In this document: positions 1 through 8,483 of the stretch, one piece after another
How positions within the stretch are numbered: the stretch's first letter is position 1
Layout of the letters: each line of letters starts with the position of its first letter
Source of the DNA: Idiomarina sp. X4
GTDB taxonomy: Bacteria; Pseudomonadota; Gammaproteobacteria; Enterobacterales; Alteromonadaceae
Assembly (NCBI RefSeq): GCF_002808045.1
Contig: NZ_CP025000.1
Location: forward strand, 124,001-188,000
DNA length: 64,000 nt
Reading direction: 5' to 3'
Program-made: the position numbers and the translations under genes
The notes under the pieces: model-generated
The model's input: the letters and a program-made list of their open reading frames with translations, nothing else
Told to the model about the DNA's origin: nothing
Database searches by the model: none

Positions 1-78
1 CTCTTGCGGATGCACTGTCAGAATAAGCTGCTTTTCGGGTGTGGCATAAGCCACTTCTATCGTCAGAGTGTTCGCCAT
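1..78 (-). CDS. rnfH: RnfH family protein (UPF0125), N-terminal fragment
   Basis: Only the first 26 codons are inside the window; the gene runs off the left edge. The visible N-terminus (M-A-N-T-L-T-I-E-V-A-Y-A-T-P-E-K-Q) matches the ubiquitin-like beta-grasp RnfH family, whose members start with an IEVAYA-x-PEKQ stretch. It lies one base after the ratA stop in the same direction, the usual ratA-rnfH pair beside smpB in gammaproteobacteria. The biochemical role of RnfH is not well established. Confidence 0.8.
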   Translation of the reverse strand, partial: MANTLTIEVAYATPEKQLILTVHPQE

Positions 79-79
79 G

Positions 80-514
80 TTAGTTTCCGTATACCTGGTC
101 TGCGCGCTTCACAAAGGCATCGACCATTCTCGACGTCACTTCACTAAAAATTTTGCCAAACGCCATACCTAAAAGTCTGTTAGAAAACTCAAAGTCTAAT
201 TTCAGCTCCACTTTGCAGGCGTCCTCTGACAACGGTTTGAACACCCAGCCGCCGGTCAGCTTTTTAAAAGGACCGTCAACAAGCTCCATGTCAATGCGCT
301 CTGGCTTTACCAATCTATTGCGCGTTGTGAAGGTTTTCTGAATGCCGGCTTTGCTTATTTGCAGCGACGCCACTTTATAGTCGTCATTTTGCTCAACCAC
401 GCGCGAGTCCGCGCACCCCGGAACAAACTCCGGGTACGAGTCAATATCGTTAACCAAGTTGAACATTTGCTCTGCACTGTATGAAACTAACGCACTTTTT
501 TCGATACTGGGCAT
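80..514 (-). CDS. ratA: RatA-like START/COQ10-domain protein
   Basis: This 144-residue protein has the polyketide cyclase/START fold of the COQ10 family, seen in the N-terminal AEQMFNLVNDIDSYPEFVPG stretch. In E. coli the homologue RatA (YfjG) is described as binding the 50S ribosomal subunit; the wider family binds coenzyme Q-like lipids. The reading frame is open upstream to 547, but the start at 514 (MPSIEKSALV) fits the family N-terminus. It is divergent from smpB and is followed directly by rnfH, the conserved arrangement. Assignment to the family is firm; toxin activity here is inference. Confidence 0.88.
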   Translation of the reverse strand: MPSIEKSALVSYSAEQMFNLVNDIDSYPEFVPGCADSRVVEQNDDYKVASLQISKAGIQKTFTTRNRLVKPERIDMELVDGPFKKLTGGWVFKPLSEDACKVELKLDFEFSNRLLGMAFGKIFSEVTSRMVDAFVKRADQVYGN

Positions 515-609
515 GTTTTTCTCTACCGCTAAAATTTGACTGCGCAATAATAACGCAACCAGATATGCTTTGAAGCCCTTAAAGCAATTTTCTTTTCAGT
601 GTGCATAGG

Positions 610-615
610 TATAAT
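610..615 (+). promoter_or_regulatory. -10 box of a possible leaderless smpB promoter
   Basis: A perfect TATAAT ends seven bases before the smpB ATG at 623, so initiation the usual 6-8 bases downstream would fall on or next to the start codon. No Shine-Dalgarno sequence precedes the ATG at normal spacing. I see no convincing -35 box at 16-18 bases. Confidence 0.45.
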
Positions 616-622
616 AGCCCTT

Positions 623-1102
623 ATGAGCAAAAAGAAACTAAAACAATCGTCTAATACCATCGCGCTGAACAAAAAAGCCCGCCATGAATATTTCCTCGAA
701 GACAAATTCGAGGCAGGCATTAGTCTGCAAGGCTGGGAAATTAAAAGTATACGCGCCGGTAAAGCGAACATAAGCGACAGCTACGTCATTATTAAAGACG
801 GCGAAGCCTATTTACTGGGTGCGGAAATACAGCCGCTGAACCAGGCGTCTTCGCACGTGTACTGCGAACCCGACCGTAGCCGTAAGTTGCTGCTAAAACG
901 CCGTGAGCTCGACAAACTGATTGGCGCCGCCGAGCGCGAAGGCTACTCCATTGTGGCAACCGCCATGTATTGGAAAGGTCCTTGGGCCAAGCTGGAAATA
1001 CACCTGGCCAAAGGTAAGAAGTCTCACGACAAACGCGACACCGTGAAAGAGCGTGACTGGCAACGCCAGAAATCACGCATACTGAAGCATTCGGTGCGTT
1101 AA
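623..1102 (+). CDS. smpB: SsrA-binding protein SmpB
   Basis: SmpB binds tmRNA and delivers it to stalled ribosomes for trans-translation in the cytoplasm. The 159-residue product has the family features: N-terminal [36 protein letters not shown], and a basic C-terminal tail ([19 protein letters not shown]) that inserts into the decoding centre. I chose the ATG at 623 (MSKKKLKQ) because the upstream in-frame ATG at 599 would place translation ahead of the TATAAT box. No tmRNA gene lies immediately downstream; the next gene, hipA, is convergent only 16 bases away. Confidence 0.95.
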   Translation: MSKKKLKQSSNTIALNKKARHEYFLEDKFEAGISLQGWEIKSIRAGKANISDSYVIIKDGEAYLLGAEIQPLNQASSHVYCEPDRSRKLLLKRRELDKLIGAAEREGYSIVATAMYWKGPWAKLEIHLAKGKKSHDKRDTVKERDWQRQKSRILKHSVR

Positions 1103-1118
1103 TACTTAAGTTTAAGCG

Positions 1119-2384
1119 TCAACCAATTCGAAAATCTGAATGCAACTTACGCCAATGCTCTTTGAGCACCTGTTGACTGGACTCCAGCATAGGTAACTCA
1201 TTGAGCATTGTTGGCCACAACTCTCTTGCTTGCTCTATAGTTTCATTTAAGTGAACCGCTATAGGTTGCCATGGCACATCTGCACGCTCCGCCCACTTTT
1301 TAAAGGTTTCCATATTGGTTTCATACCAATTTTTAACTTTCGCCATATTAAGCGCCGCCCCGCTTTCACCTTTTACATAAGGCAAGGTAGACACAATATC
1401 GTACGCCGGTGATAACTGAGGTGTTATGCCGTCGGGGTATATCAACGACCAATTTTTAAGATGCGCATCACCATTTGCGAGTAAAACATTCACCAACAAA
1501 CGCTTCGCCATTTTCTGAGCATTCTTTAAACCTTGCGGGCTGTGCAGGTAAATAGCGTTAACGATTTGCTCGTAGTTCTTCTTCTCATATTTCTCATGAG
1601 AATACAGCTCAAACACCTGAGCGAAGTCCTCAGTATGTATGCGTTTGCCCTGACTGCGATCGAACCGTCGTATCGCATAGGCATACTCCTCATCAGGCAG
1701 CCGAATGTCGGGTAGGTTGTGCAACTGAGTCAGTTTCACTAACTGTATTTCCGGTATGTCGATACCCACTGACTCTGCTAACCGCATAGCGGTGTATTCG
1801 TTCGCCGGCACTTGCTTGTAAACATTAGACGGTACTTTAATAATCCAGCTGTCGGTATTGTCTTCCTCATTGATATTAAAACGCTTGTCAGCTGCTCTTA
1901 CCGACGAAAATTTCATTTGAATGCCTGCGAGTGACTGCTTGCTTATGGTTTTGTCGATATTAACTTGTACAGCTTCTACTTGCTCTCTATGAGCAAGTGC
2001 CCAAGCCGGTAACTCTCCCGCTGCGATAGGAGTCGCTTTAAGTGCGCCCGGAAGATTCGCACCTAAGTGAACCATAAGCGGAAACTCATTTTCCGAGTGG
2101 ACTTTCAGCTCGCGACTAATGAATTCTCGTAAGGCGCCCTCGGGGAGCAAGTTTGACAATACTGGTGACAAGCGTTGAGTGCTCACCTGAGGGAGCTCAA
2201 AATAGTTCTCACGTATTAGTTGAGTGAAACTAACTATTGGACGGTCATGTTTATCGAGCACGGCAAAGTCAGGAGAAAAACTAAGAATGTTTTTCCCTCC
2301 TGTGTAATGCGTCAACACACCGACTTCTTGATCATTCAGTGTTATTTGAAGCCCTTCGACTTTTTCTACTCTCATGCTCGCCAT
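1119..2384 (-). CDS. hipA: HipA-family serine/threonine kinase toxin
   Basis: HipA toxins phosphorylate glutamyl-tRNA synthetase or other targets and induce growth arrest. The 421-residue protein has the N-terminal couple_hipA domain (about residues 15-115) and then the kinase core: the G-loop-like AGIQMKFS, the catalytic NGDAHLKN, and the metal-binding SPAYD. All catalytic positions look intact, so the toxin is probably active. It starts 6 bases after hipB, the usual antitoxin-toxin order, and both lie between smpB and the tad operon. The in-frame ATG at 2375 is an alternative start. The cellular target cannot be told from sequence. Confidence 0.9.
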   Translation of the reverse strand: MASMRVEKVEGLQITLNDQEVGVLTHYTGGKNILSFSPDFAVLDKHDRPIVSFTQLIRENYFELPQVSTQRLSPVLSNLLPEGALREFISRELKVHSENEFPLMVHLGANLPGALKATPIAAGELPAWALAHREQVEAVQVNIDKTISKQSLAGIQMKFSSVRAADKRFNINEEDNTDSWIIKVPSNVYKQVPANEYTAMRLAESVGIDIPEIQLVKLTQLHNLPDIRLPDEEYAYAIRRFDRSQGKRIHTEDFAQVFELYSHEKYEKKNYEQIVNAIYLHSPQGLKNAQKMAKRLLVNVLLANGDAHLKNWSLIYPDGITPQLSPAYDIVSTLPYVKGESGAALNMAKVKNWYETNMETFKKWAERADVPWQPIAVHLNETIEQARELWPTMLNELPMLESSQQVLKEHWRKLHSDFRIG

Positions 2385-2390
2385 TGGCGA

Positions 2391-2672
2391 TTAGTCCTCT
2401 AAATGCTTTTGATATTTGTCCCAAGAGTCATACTCGTTATAAACGGTTTCCGGCTCTCTAACCTCTACTAAATTAGTATCTTTAAACTCCAGCTCTAACT
2501 CTAACCCGGCCAGTATGCGCAACAGGGTCGACAGTCGAATATCTTGCCCTGCCTCCACCCGTTGATACTGCTGCTGGGACATACCAATAAGCAGGCGCAT
2601 GTCTTTTTGAGAGAGATTCCTTTTTTTTCTTTCTTCAACGAGCTTTGTTGAAATGGCTTTTAACGTTTTCAT
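2391..2672 (-). CDS. hipB: HipB-like XRE-family antitoxin
   Basis: A 93-residue protein with a Cro/C1-type helix-turn-helix (about residues 12-65: LSQKDMRLLIGMSQQQYQRV, followed by RLSTLLRILAGLELELEF). It should bind DNA upstream of its own operon and neutralise the adjacent HipA. The C-terminal tail (about residues 66-93, acidic and tyrosine-rich) resembles the HipA-contacting tails of HipB proteins. A near-direct repeat in the upstream region (2708-2747) is a candidate operator. Family assignment is firm; the symbol rests on the adjacent hipA. Confidence 0.85.
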   Translation of the reverse strand: MKTLKAISTKLVEERKKRNLSQKDMRLLIGMSQQQYQRVEAGQDIRLSTLLRILAGLELELEFKDTNLVEVREPETVYNEYDSWDKYQKHLED

Positions 2673-2707
2673 TGAGCTGTACCTTTAGCATGCTTCTTAA
2701 CCCAAGG

Positions 2708-2747
2708 TACAACTTATTAATTGTTAAATCAATAAAATACAACTTAT
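2708..2747. promoter_or_regulatory. Direct repeat upstream of hipB, candidate antitoxin operator
   Basis: The 10-mer TACAACTTAT occurs at 2708-2717 and again at 2738-2747, exactly 30 bases apart (about three helical turns), in an AT-rich stretch 36-75 bases upstream of hipB. Read on the minus strand, one copy gives TTGTAT, which with a 17-base spacer precedes an AT-rich -10-like TAATAA. HipB-type antitoxins commonly bind several spaced sites over their promoter. Confidence 0.45.
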
Positions 2748-2757
2748 ATACTTATAG

Positions 2758-3210
2758 CTATTGAGCTCCTATCTCCTCAATAGATAGCTTTTGTAGAGCT
2801 AAAAGATCTTTCAGGAGTCCATCTAATTGACCATCAGTTTCTTTAAGCTGAACCCGGGCATCCATTAACGTGTTGGTTGTCTGCCTAAGCTGGTTCAGTG
2901 CAAGATTAAACCAGATATCGTTATTTGATGAATCGAACTCAAGCGATCGCAAATAAGCCTGCTCGCTGGCTTCAAAGCGGTATTGTCTAAAGTAGAGATT
3001 TCCTAGTAAAGCCCAACTCTGAGAACTAGCTAGCCCTTTACTATGAAGCCATTGAATGTGATGCTCAGCCGAGTCCAAGTCACCGGCAGAATACCAAGTT
3101 TTCGCTTGTTGGAAGCTCTCTAAGCTCTGCTTTTGTTGTTCAACAGTGGCACTGCAGCCACTGAGGCTAACAACTAAGGTTAATACTGCAATCGAAGTGA
3201 TAATTTTCAC
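2758..3210 (-). CDS. TadD-like TPR lipoprotein of the Tad pilus operon
   Basis: The 150-residue product begins with a lipoprotein signal peptide and lipobox (VVSLSGC, Cys at about residue 19) followed by tetratricopeptide repeats (about 33-110: AKTWYSAGDLDSAEHHIQWL, GNLYFRQYRFEASEQAYLRS). This is the make-up of TadD, the periplasm-facing lipoprotein needed for Tad pilus assembly. The start is a GTG at 3210 with a GGAG Shine-Dalgarno about 8 bases upstream, and the gene overlaps the end of the DUF192 gene by 44 bases. It is the last gene of the operon and is shorter than most TadD proteins. Confidence 0.72.
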   Translation of the reverse strand: MKIITSIAVLTLVVSLSGCSATVEQQKQSLESFQQAKTWYSAGDLDSAEHHIQWLHSKGLASSQSWALLGNLYFRQYRFEASEQAYLRSLEFDSSNNDIWFNLALNQLRQTTNTLMDARVQLKETDGQLDGLLKDLLALQKLSIEEIGAQ

Positions 3211-3553
3211 GAGGCGCTCCTTGCTTTTTATTGAATATGACAGGCTTTCCTAGCCAGGATTCTAACGGCCAGTAACTACTGGCGACCGTTTCTATTAGAC
3301 TGTGTGCTCCTTTAAACCAATGAACTTCATTGGGACAGATAAAGCGCCGTACTTCCATTATGCATTGCTGTTTATCTAATGCGATAACGTCTATCGGTTC
3401 CTTCATCCCCCAAGTATGAATCGATTTGCAATAAGGGAACCAGTAAGCCATATCCGACGTTGGCTGGTCCTCTCCTAACATCCCTATTAGTCTCTGGTGA
3501 AACTTCGACATTTTTCGAACATCAGTCCATAAAATGACTGGTTGCTCTTTCAT
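3167..3553 (-). CDS. DUF192 family protein in the Tad operon
   Basis: A 128-residue protein with a DUF192 core at about residues 40-100: C-K-S-I-H-T-W-G-M followed by IDVIALDKQ and an alanine/glutamate helix ending in IETVA. DUF192 genes recur inside Tad/Flp pilus loci but the function is unknown. Unlike many DUF192 proteins, I see no N-terminal signal peptide. Its ATG overlaps the tadC stop (TAATG) and its end overlaps the TadD-like gene, so all three are translated together. Confidence 0.7.
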   Translation of the reverse strand: MKEQPVILWTDVRKMSKFHQRLIGMLGEDQPTSDMAYWFPYCKSIHTWGMKEPIDVIALDKQQCIMEVRRFICPNEVHWFKGAHSLIETVASSYWPLESWLGKPVIFNKKQGAPRENYHFDCSINLSC

Positions 3554-4343
3554 TATGTGAACCCTCCCTGGCTCATTTGTAAAATGATAGGCCCTAAGAT
3601 GACCAAAAAGTTAACCGGAAAAAAGCAGGTCACTAGTGGAAACAATAGTTTTACCGGTGCTTCCTGAGCCCGCTTTTCAGCGCTATTAAGCAGCTCCTGA
3701 CGCAACTGGTGAGCAAAAAACCTTAAGGGTTTAGTGAGGCTAGCTCCCTGTTGGTGCCCTTTAACTAGCATTGTTACCCATTCTTTAATCGGTTTCGCAT
3801 CACAACCATCAGATAATGCTTTCATTGAGGCGTCAAAACCATTACCTCGACGTAACCTCTGTACAACAGTATTTATTTCAAAGGCTAACAGCCGCTCACT
3901 GCATGAGTCTGCAACTTTTTCCAACGCGAGAATTAATGGAACTCCGGACGCCATCATCATTGAAATCAGGTCGCAAAAATCCGGTAGTTCCTTAACTAGG
4001 TTTTTATTTCGTTTTAGCCATAACGTTCGTCTTTTGTTGAAGACCATCAATAAAATGAGAGCAAAAAACATAAACACCAAAGGCTCTGTATTTATGATAG
4101 AGGTAGCAGCGCTTATCGCAGCCAGGAGTAGCCACACAAAAAAGATATGTGTGATTTATTACCTACAAATCTAAGAAGCAAGTAACGTTCGACAACGACT
4201 TTCAGTTTATCCGGCACTCTCTGCCATAAACTGTTTGTTTTTCTGTCCAGAAAAGAACTTAACTGAAGATAACTCCATAATTTATATGTACCAAAGAAAA
4301 CCGCTACACTGACGAAAAATACCAATATAAAAAGTAACAACAT
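3553..4343 (-). CDS. tadC: Tad pilus inner-membrane protein TadC, split by a -1 frameshift
   Basis: TadC and TadB form the inner-membrane platform on which the TadA ATPase works. Here the coding information is in two frames. The first runs from the ATG at 4343 (N-terminal membrane segment, then a basic cytoplasmic stretch) to a stop at 4113. The second, open from 4137, carries a hydrophobic segment and the T2SF domain (LISMMMASGVPLILALEKV, KGHQQGASLTKPL) to 3553. They meet at T_TTT_TTG (4143-4137) in the zero frame; slipping back one base joins them into about 263 residues, close to usual TadC size. No Shine-Dalgarno precedes the GTG at 4137, so separate translation of the second part is unlikely. 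It could be programmed frameshifting, a real indel or a sequence error. Confidence 0.7.
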
Positions 4344-5191
4344 TAATCATCATCCGGATTCATGATTTTTTTGACCATCCACCCGCCTAAAATCATCAAT
4401 AACAAACTGGCAGCGAGCATTCCCATACCAATAAACGACTCAGTAAAAACAGCAGTGTGATTAGGCTTTATCCATCCTAATAAAAAATACAAACCAGCTG
4501 GCATTAACACGAGAATCTTCGCCTGCATTCTTGCTTGTGACGTTAATGTCAGTTGCCGTTCTTTTATATGTTGTTGCTGTTGAATATTTTCCGCCAGCCT
4601 CAGGAATATATCGGATTGCTGTCCGCCACTTTTCAGCCCCAGCTTTAATGCTTGAGCAACCAGTTTGACGGAAAAGACGGGGACCCGACGCTGCCAGTCA
4701 TCAAGACACTCTATGAAAGGCCGCCCAACCTTTTCCTGGCGAAGCATTTCATCAATTTCTTGCCCAAGCGGAGGCTGCATACTGCCTTTAAAGCTTTTAA
4801 AAGCAGTGCTGACACTGGCACCGCTGCGGATTTGGTTGCTCAAGCTAATGAGCATACCGGGCAATTGTTTCTCTAACTTCTCGAACCGTTTCTTTTTAAG
4901 AAAGCGATACATGAAAGGCGGTGCAATTAACGTAAGAACAAAACTACAAATAGCCCACAAAACCGGGGAAGTAAGCCAAACAATAACTGGCAGAATAACT
5001 AACAATAGCAAGTAACCACGAACCAGCCAGCTAACCGGAAGGTTAAGAAAAAAGTCTTCCAGAGAGCGAACGGTTGATAGCTTTAACTTGTTCTCGAACT
5101 CCTGATACTTGTCTGGTGTCGCATGTGAAAATAGCCAAAACCAACAAGATACAGTCAGAGTAATAAGCAGTACTAAAAAGACGATATACAT
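4343..5191 (-). CDS. tadB: Tad pilus inner-membrane protein TadB
   Basis: A 282-residue type II secretion F-domain protein with two N-terminal membrane segments (about 1-23 and 57-98), a cytoplasmic T2SF domain (PGMLISLSNQIRSGASVSTA, LKLGLKSGGQQSDIFLRLAE) and two C-terminal membrane segments. It partners TadC at the base of the Tad pilus. It overlaps tadA by 19 bases and its stop overlaps the tadC start by one base, so the three are translationally coupled. This one is intact, unlike tadC. Confidence 0.85.
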   Translation of the reverse strand: MYIVFLVLLITLTVSCWFWLFSHATPDKYQEFENKLKLSTVRSLEDFFLNLPVSWLVRGYLLLLVILPVIVWLTSPVLWAICSFVLTLIAPPFMYRFLKKKRFEKLEKQLPGMLISLSNQIRSGASVSTAFKSFKGSMQPPLGQEIDEMLRQEKVGRPFIECLDDWQRRVPVFSVKLVAQALKLGLKSGGQQSDIFLRLAENIQQQQHIKERQLTLTSQARMQAKILVLMPAGLYFLLGWIKPNHTAVFTESFIGMGMLAASLLLMILGGWMVKKIMNPDDD

Positions 5192-6396
5192 GATTCATCA
5201 CCCATCAGGGTTTTAAACAGGCTTTCTCGAATATCATCCGACTGCTGCTCTGCAAAGCGACACAACGTTTGATTACTGGTCAGGGAATGTTCTGCGCTTT
5301 CCCGACTAAACAACGGCGACATTTGTAAAACGTCGTCATCAATACCCGTGAGCTCATCAATGCTTACAACTAACCGTCGTCCATCGGGTGCTCGGGCAAT
5401 TTGCACGATAATATCTACAGCACTTGATATTTGTTGCCTCAAAGCGCTGACTGGTAGCTCTATTCCACCCATTAAAACCATAACTTCCAGCCGTCTGAGC
5501 GCATCACGGGCACTATTTGCATGAACTGTGGAAAGAGAGCCAGCATGACCGGTATTCATTGCCTGTAACATATCCAAGGCTTCTGCACCTCGACACTCAC
5601 CTACCACTAATCTATCTGGCCTCATTCGCAAAGCGTTGATCACCAATTCTCGAATACCCACATCGCCGGTGCCTTCCTGGTTCTTAGGGCGAGACTCCAG
5701 GCCAATTAAATTGTCATGATTTAACTGTAGCTCCGCAGCATCCTCAATGGTTAAGACGCGCTCCCCTTCAGGAATTTCGTGCGACAGAATATTGAGCAAC
5801 GTCGTTTTACCAGTTCCCGTGCCCCCGGACACTATAATGTTTTGCCTGCAACGTACCGCCAGCTTTAAGAAGTCAGCCGCTTGCTGAGTCAAAGAGCCGC
5901 TGTTTACCAAATCGTTAATTCCTAATGACTGTTTAGAAAATTTCCGAACAGTAAGACAAGCACCTTTTGTCGCCAGGGGCGATATAACAGCATTAACACG
6001 AGAGCCATCAGGCAAACGGGCATCGACCATAGGAGAAGCATCATCAATATGTCGGCCTAACGGCAAAACAATGCGATCAATTGCTCTTCTTAGTGCATCT
6101 TCTGAGGTAAATACCTCAACCGCTTTTTGTAATTTACCGCTGCGTTCGACAAAGATTTTATCGTAACGGTTGACCATTATTTCACTGACGGAATCATCGG
6201 CTAAAAGCCTTTCTATAGGCCCTAAACCAATAACTTCAGCAATAGCGTCTTCAATGACTCTGGGGTCGAAGTCAGAGACTTCTTGTAGAAAGCGACGCGC
6301 ATACTCACGCAGCCCTGTTTCGTCCAATGCTTCAATTTGACTGTCGCGAACATCAAGACGGTTTCGCAGAGTTTCAATGGCTTGTTGTATTTTCAT
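5173..6396 (-). CDS. tadA: Tad pilus assembly ATPase TadA/CpaF
   Basis: A 407-residue secretion ATPase that powers Flp pilus assembly at the inner membrane. The N-terminal domain has [20 protein letters not shown], followed by the Walker [10 protein letters not shown] at residues 191-199, an Asp box ([10 protein letters not shown]), a Walker B region ([19 protein letters not shown]) and a His box ([14 protein letters not shown]). All motifs of an active CpaF/TadA are present. It begins 23 bases inside the end of the secretin gene. No TadZ/CpaE gene, often next to tadA, is found here. Confidence 0.93.
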   Translation of the reverse strand: MKIQQAIETLRNRLDVRDSQIEALDETGLREYARRFLQEVSDFDPRVIEDAIAEVIGLGPIERLLADDSVSEIMVNRYDKIFVERSGKLQKAVEVFTSEDALRRAIDRIVLPLGRHIDDASPMVDARLPDGSRVNAVISPLATKGACLTVRKFSKQSLGINDLVNSGSLTQQAADFLKLAVRCRQNIIVSGGTGTGKTTLLNILSHEIPEGERVLTIEDAAELQLNHDNLIGLESRPKNQEGTGDVGIRELVINALRMRPDRLVVGECRGAEALDMLQAMNTGHAGSLSTVHANSARDALRRLEVMVLMGGIELPVSALRQQISSAVDIIVQIARAPDGRRLVVSIDELTGIDDDVLQMSPLFSRESAEHSLTSNQTLCRFAEQQSDDIRESLFKTLMGDESCISSF

Positions 6397-7603
6397 GAAC
6401 CAGCTCCCTTAGTTGTAATACTGACTCGTCCTTGAACCAGTTATTTCTTTCTTCCCGTTTTTGCTCTTTATCTAAACGTCGTTTGTCAGCCGATGACATT
6501 TTTTCAGCAGTAACCATAACCACAAGCTCAGTTGTTTGCTCCCGGTGTTGCTGACTGCCGAATACTCGATTCAACCCCGGTAGCTCTCCTAAGCCCGGCA
6601 TTTCATCCGACTGGTTAGATTCATCCACGTTTAATAAGCCAGACAAAACCATAGTGTCGCCGTCTTCAGAGAGAAACACAGATTCAGTACGTCTGGTCAA
6701 AATACCGGGGACTCCCGCCACAGAAACCGCAGGATCAATATTACTCAGTTCGGCACTTAACTTTGTTTTAATGCGCCCATCCTTTAAAACAACAGGTTCA
6801 ACTATGAGTCGAATGCCATACTCACGGAAAGTCACATCTTGCATACCCTGGGCAACGACTTGAGGAATGGGAAGCTCACCCCCGGCCAAAAAGCTGGCTT
6901 TCTCGCCACTCTGAGTAGAAAGCGTTGGGTTGGCCAAAAGTTTCGCTAGACCATGGCGTTTCATAAACATGAGCTGGGAGGCGATATCAAGCTCCCAGTC
7001 AAATAAACCAGAAACTGCGCTTGATATAGATGGCCCCTCTGATGCACCTTGCCAGCGAATACCAATATCTTCCAAAGCCTGTCGCTTTGTTTCGAGTATA
7101 TTTACTCGCAACGTCAGCATTGGCTCTTCACTCTTTTGCATAGAGGTTAAATTCATTATATTCGAATCCCCCTGAGCTAACGCCTTAATGAGGTTATAGG
7201 CCTTGGAAGAAACCGAGCCTGAAAGTACCATAAGACCATTGCGCTCTTCCAAATGAAGCCCATCTTCAACCGCAGACAATGCTTTAATTCGCTCTTTCAG
7301 TACCCCTTTACTTGACGGCGCAACAGTTACTAAAATCTTTTTGCTTTTGTCGCTATGCTTAAGCCAGACATCTGTACTGCCTACACTCACCGCTTTAAGA
7401 ATGATTTGCTCATTACTGAGGAGCTTCGCTTGTACGATATTTTCATCACTAACGAGCACGTTAGTCCCTGGCAAAATATTAATTGAAGTCGAACCACCTA
7501 ACTCAATAACGTGGCTATCAATATTATTAGCTAGAACATTAAAAGCCGATAAAACTAAAAACAGACAAGTTAGCGCTCGTGTGTACTTTAATATGCCGTC
7601 CAT
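6374..7603 (-). CDS. cpaC: Tad pilus outer-membrane secretin RcpA/CpaC
   Basis: A 409-residue secretin forming the outer-membrane channel for the Flp pilus. It has a signal peptide (about 1-25, ending near NVLA), an N-terminal pilus-secretin domain (GGSTSINILPGTNVLVSD), a BON-like segment, and the secretin core (LANPTLSTQSGEKASFLAGG, then TMVLSGLL and LPGLNRVFGS near the end). The frame is open to 7639, but the ATG at 7603 has AAAGGTG just upstream and begins the signal peptide directly. That start lies 16 bases inside cpaB. Confidence 0.87.
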   Translation of the reverse strand: MDGILKYTRALTCLFLVLSAFNVLANNIDSHVIELGGSTSINILPGTNVLVSDENIVQAKLLSNEQIILKAVSVGSTDVWLKHSDKSKKILVTVAPSSKGVLKERIKALSAVEDGLHLEERNGLMVLSGSVSSKAYNLIKALAQGDSNIMNLTSMQKSEEPMLTLRVNILETKRQALEDIGIRWQGASEGPSISSAVSGLFDWELDIASQLMFMKRHGLAKLLANPTLSTQSGEKASFLAGGELPIPQVVAQGMQDVTFREYGIRLIVEPVVLKDGRIKTKLSAELSNIDPAVSVAGVPGILTRRTESVFLSEDGDTMVLSGLLNVDESNQSDEMPGLGELPGLNRVFGSQQHREQTTELVVMVTAEKMSSADKRRLDKEQKREERNNWFKDESVLQLRELVHENTTSH

Positions 7604-8295
7604 GACATCACCTTTGAAGTTAAACTTTCCGTGTTCCAAACATCTTCTCTCGAACTCGACGAACTTCTTGCCCAGACCAGCATTCCACTGCCCATAGCCC
7701 GGGTAAATTCGTCAACATCGTCTGGCTTGATAAGTAAAGTCAACGCGTAGCTTCCATAGCCATCGTTAAGCCCATGAATATCGAACACCTCAATATTCTC
7801 GAACGACTCGGTCGCGATACCGCTTTCAAAGTGTTCACCCACAAATGCGATATCAACAACATCTCCAGGCTTCAATAAAGCATTGTGAAGCCCCAGGTTA
7901 TCGGTGCTAACTGTAATTGCATAATGCCCATCGGGCAGCTGACGCGACAAACCGGTATTTTGCTGGTTTAATAAACCTCGCTTTGATACAGGCTCTCCTT
8001 TACTTCCATCTACTCTAAGCTCCTGACCAATAATGAGACCGGCTTCGTTTTGTAAGAACCAATTATGATTAATTAGATGGCTAGGATATTGCCGAACCAA
8101 CAAATCTTTTGCCGATACAATTGTTCCTGCAGTTAAATCGTTAGCGAAAACCACAACAGAGTGAGTATCAGCTGATGCTTGCTCCACACGGCGTTGAGTT
8201 TCCGTGTTGAGGTATTCATTAATCATGAAAACAGTAATTAAAGAAATAATTAAACTAAAAATGACTGCAAATATCCCTTTTGCTTTTTTACTCAC
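7588..8295 (-). CDS. cpaB: Tad pilus assembly protein CpaB/RcpC
   Basis: A 235-residue protein with one N-terminal membrane segment (about 8-27) and a SAF-type domain (VVVFANDLTAGTIVSAKDL, then GDVVDIAFVG), the pattern of CpaB/RcpC, a periplasmic component associated with the secretin. It starts at a GTG overlapping the preceding stop by four bases. The order cpaB-cpaC-tadA-tadB-tadC is that of typical tad loci. Confidence 0.83.
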   Translation of the reverse strand: MSKKAKGIFAVIFSLIISLITVFMINEYLNTETQRRVEQASADTHSVVVFANDLTAGTIVSAKDLLVRQYPSHLINHNWFLQNEAGLIIGQELRVDGSKGEPVSKRGLLNQQNTGLSRQLPDGHYAITVSTDNLGLHNALLKPGDVVDIAFVGEHFESGIATESFENIEVFDIHGLNDGYGSYALTLLIKPDDVDEFTRAMGSGMLVWARSSSSSREDVWNTESLTSKVMSWTAY

Positions 8296-8483
8296 GAACC
8301 CCCTCCTGGAATGAGCACTAAATGACGCCAGATAAAATCGTAAAACTCCCTGACTCTATTCCCTGTCTCTATTAAATAATCAATAACTGACCAGTTATCT
8401 TCTACAACAACCAGCGCTAACATGACGAGTATCGAAAGAAGCATCCATTCAACCGATGCCTGGCCGCGTTGGTACGCCGTCAT
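8292..8483 (-). CDS. Small TadE-like/pilin-like membrane protein
   Basis: A 63-residue protein with one hydrophobic segment preceded by RGQASVEWMLL. The Gly followed five residues later by Glu, then a hydrophobic stretch, resembles the class III prepilin and TadE N-terminus. It overlaps the upstream gene and cpaB by four bases on each side, so it is part of the operon. I cannot tell whether it is a minor pilin or an assembly factor. Confidence 0.6.
   Translation of the reverse strand: MTAYQRGQASVEWMLLSILVMLALVVVEDNWSVIDYLIETGNRVREFYDFIWRHLVLIPGGGS

Noticed and set aside
1103..1118. An ssrA (tmRNA) gene after smpB
   Set aside because: Only 16 bases separate smpB from the convergent hipA; no tmRNA fits in this region.
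3553..4137. A separate short TadC-like gene starting at GTG 4137
   Set aside because: The GTG has no Shine-Dalgarno and the upstream frame supplies the missing N-terminal membrane segment, so a split gene is the better reading.
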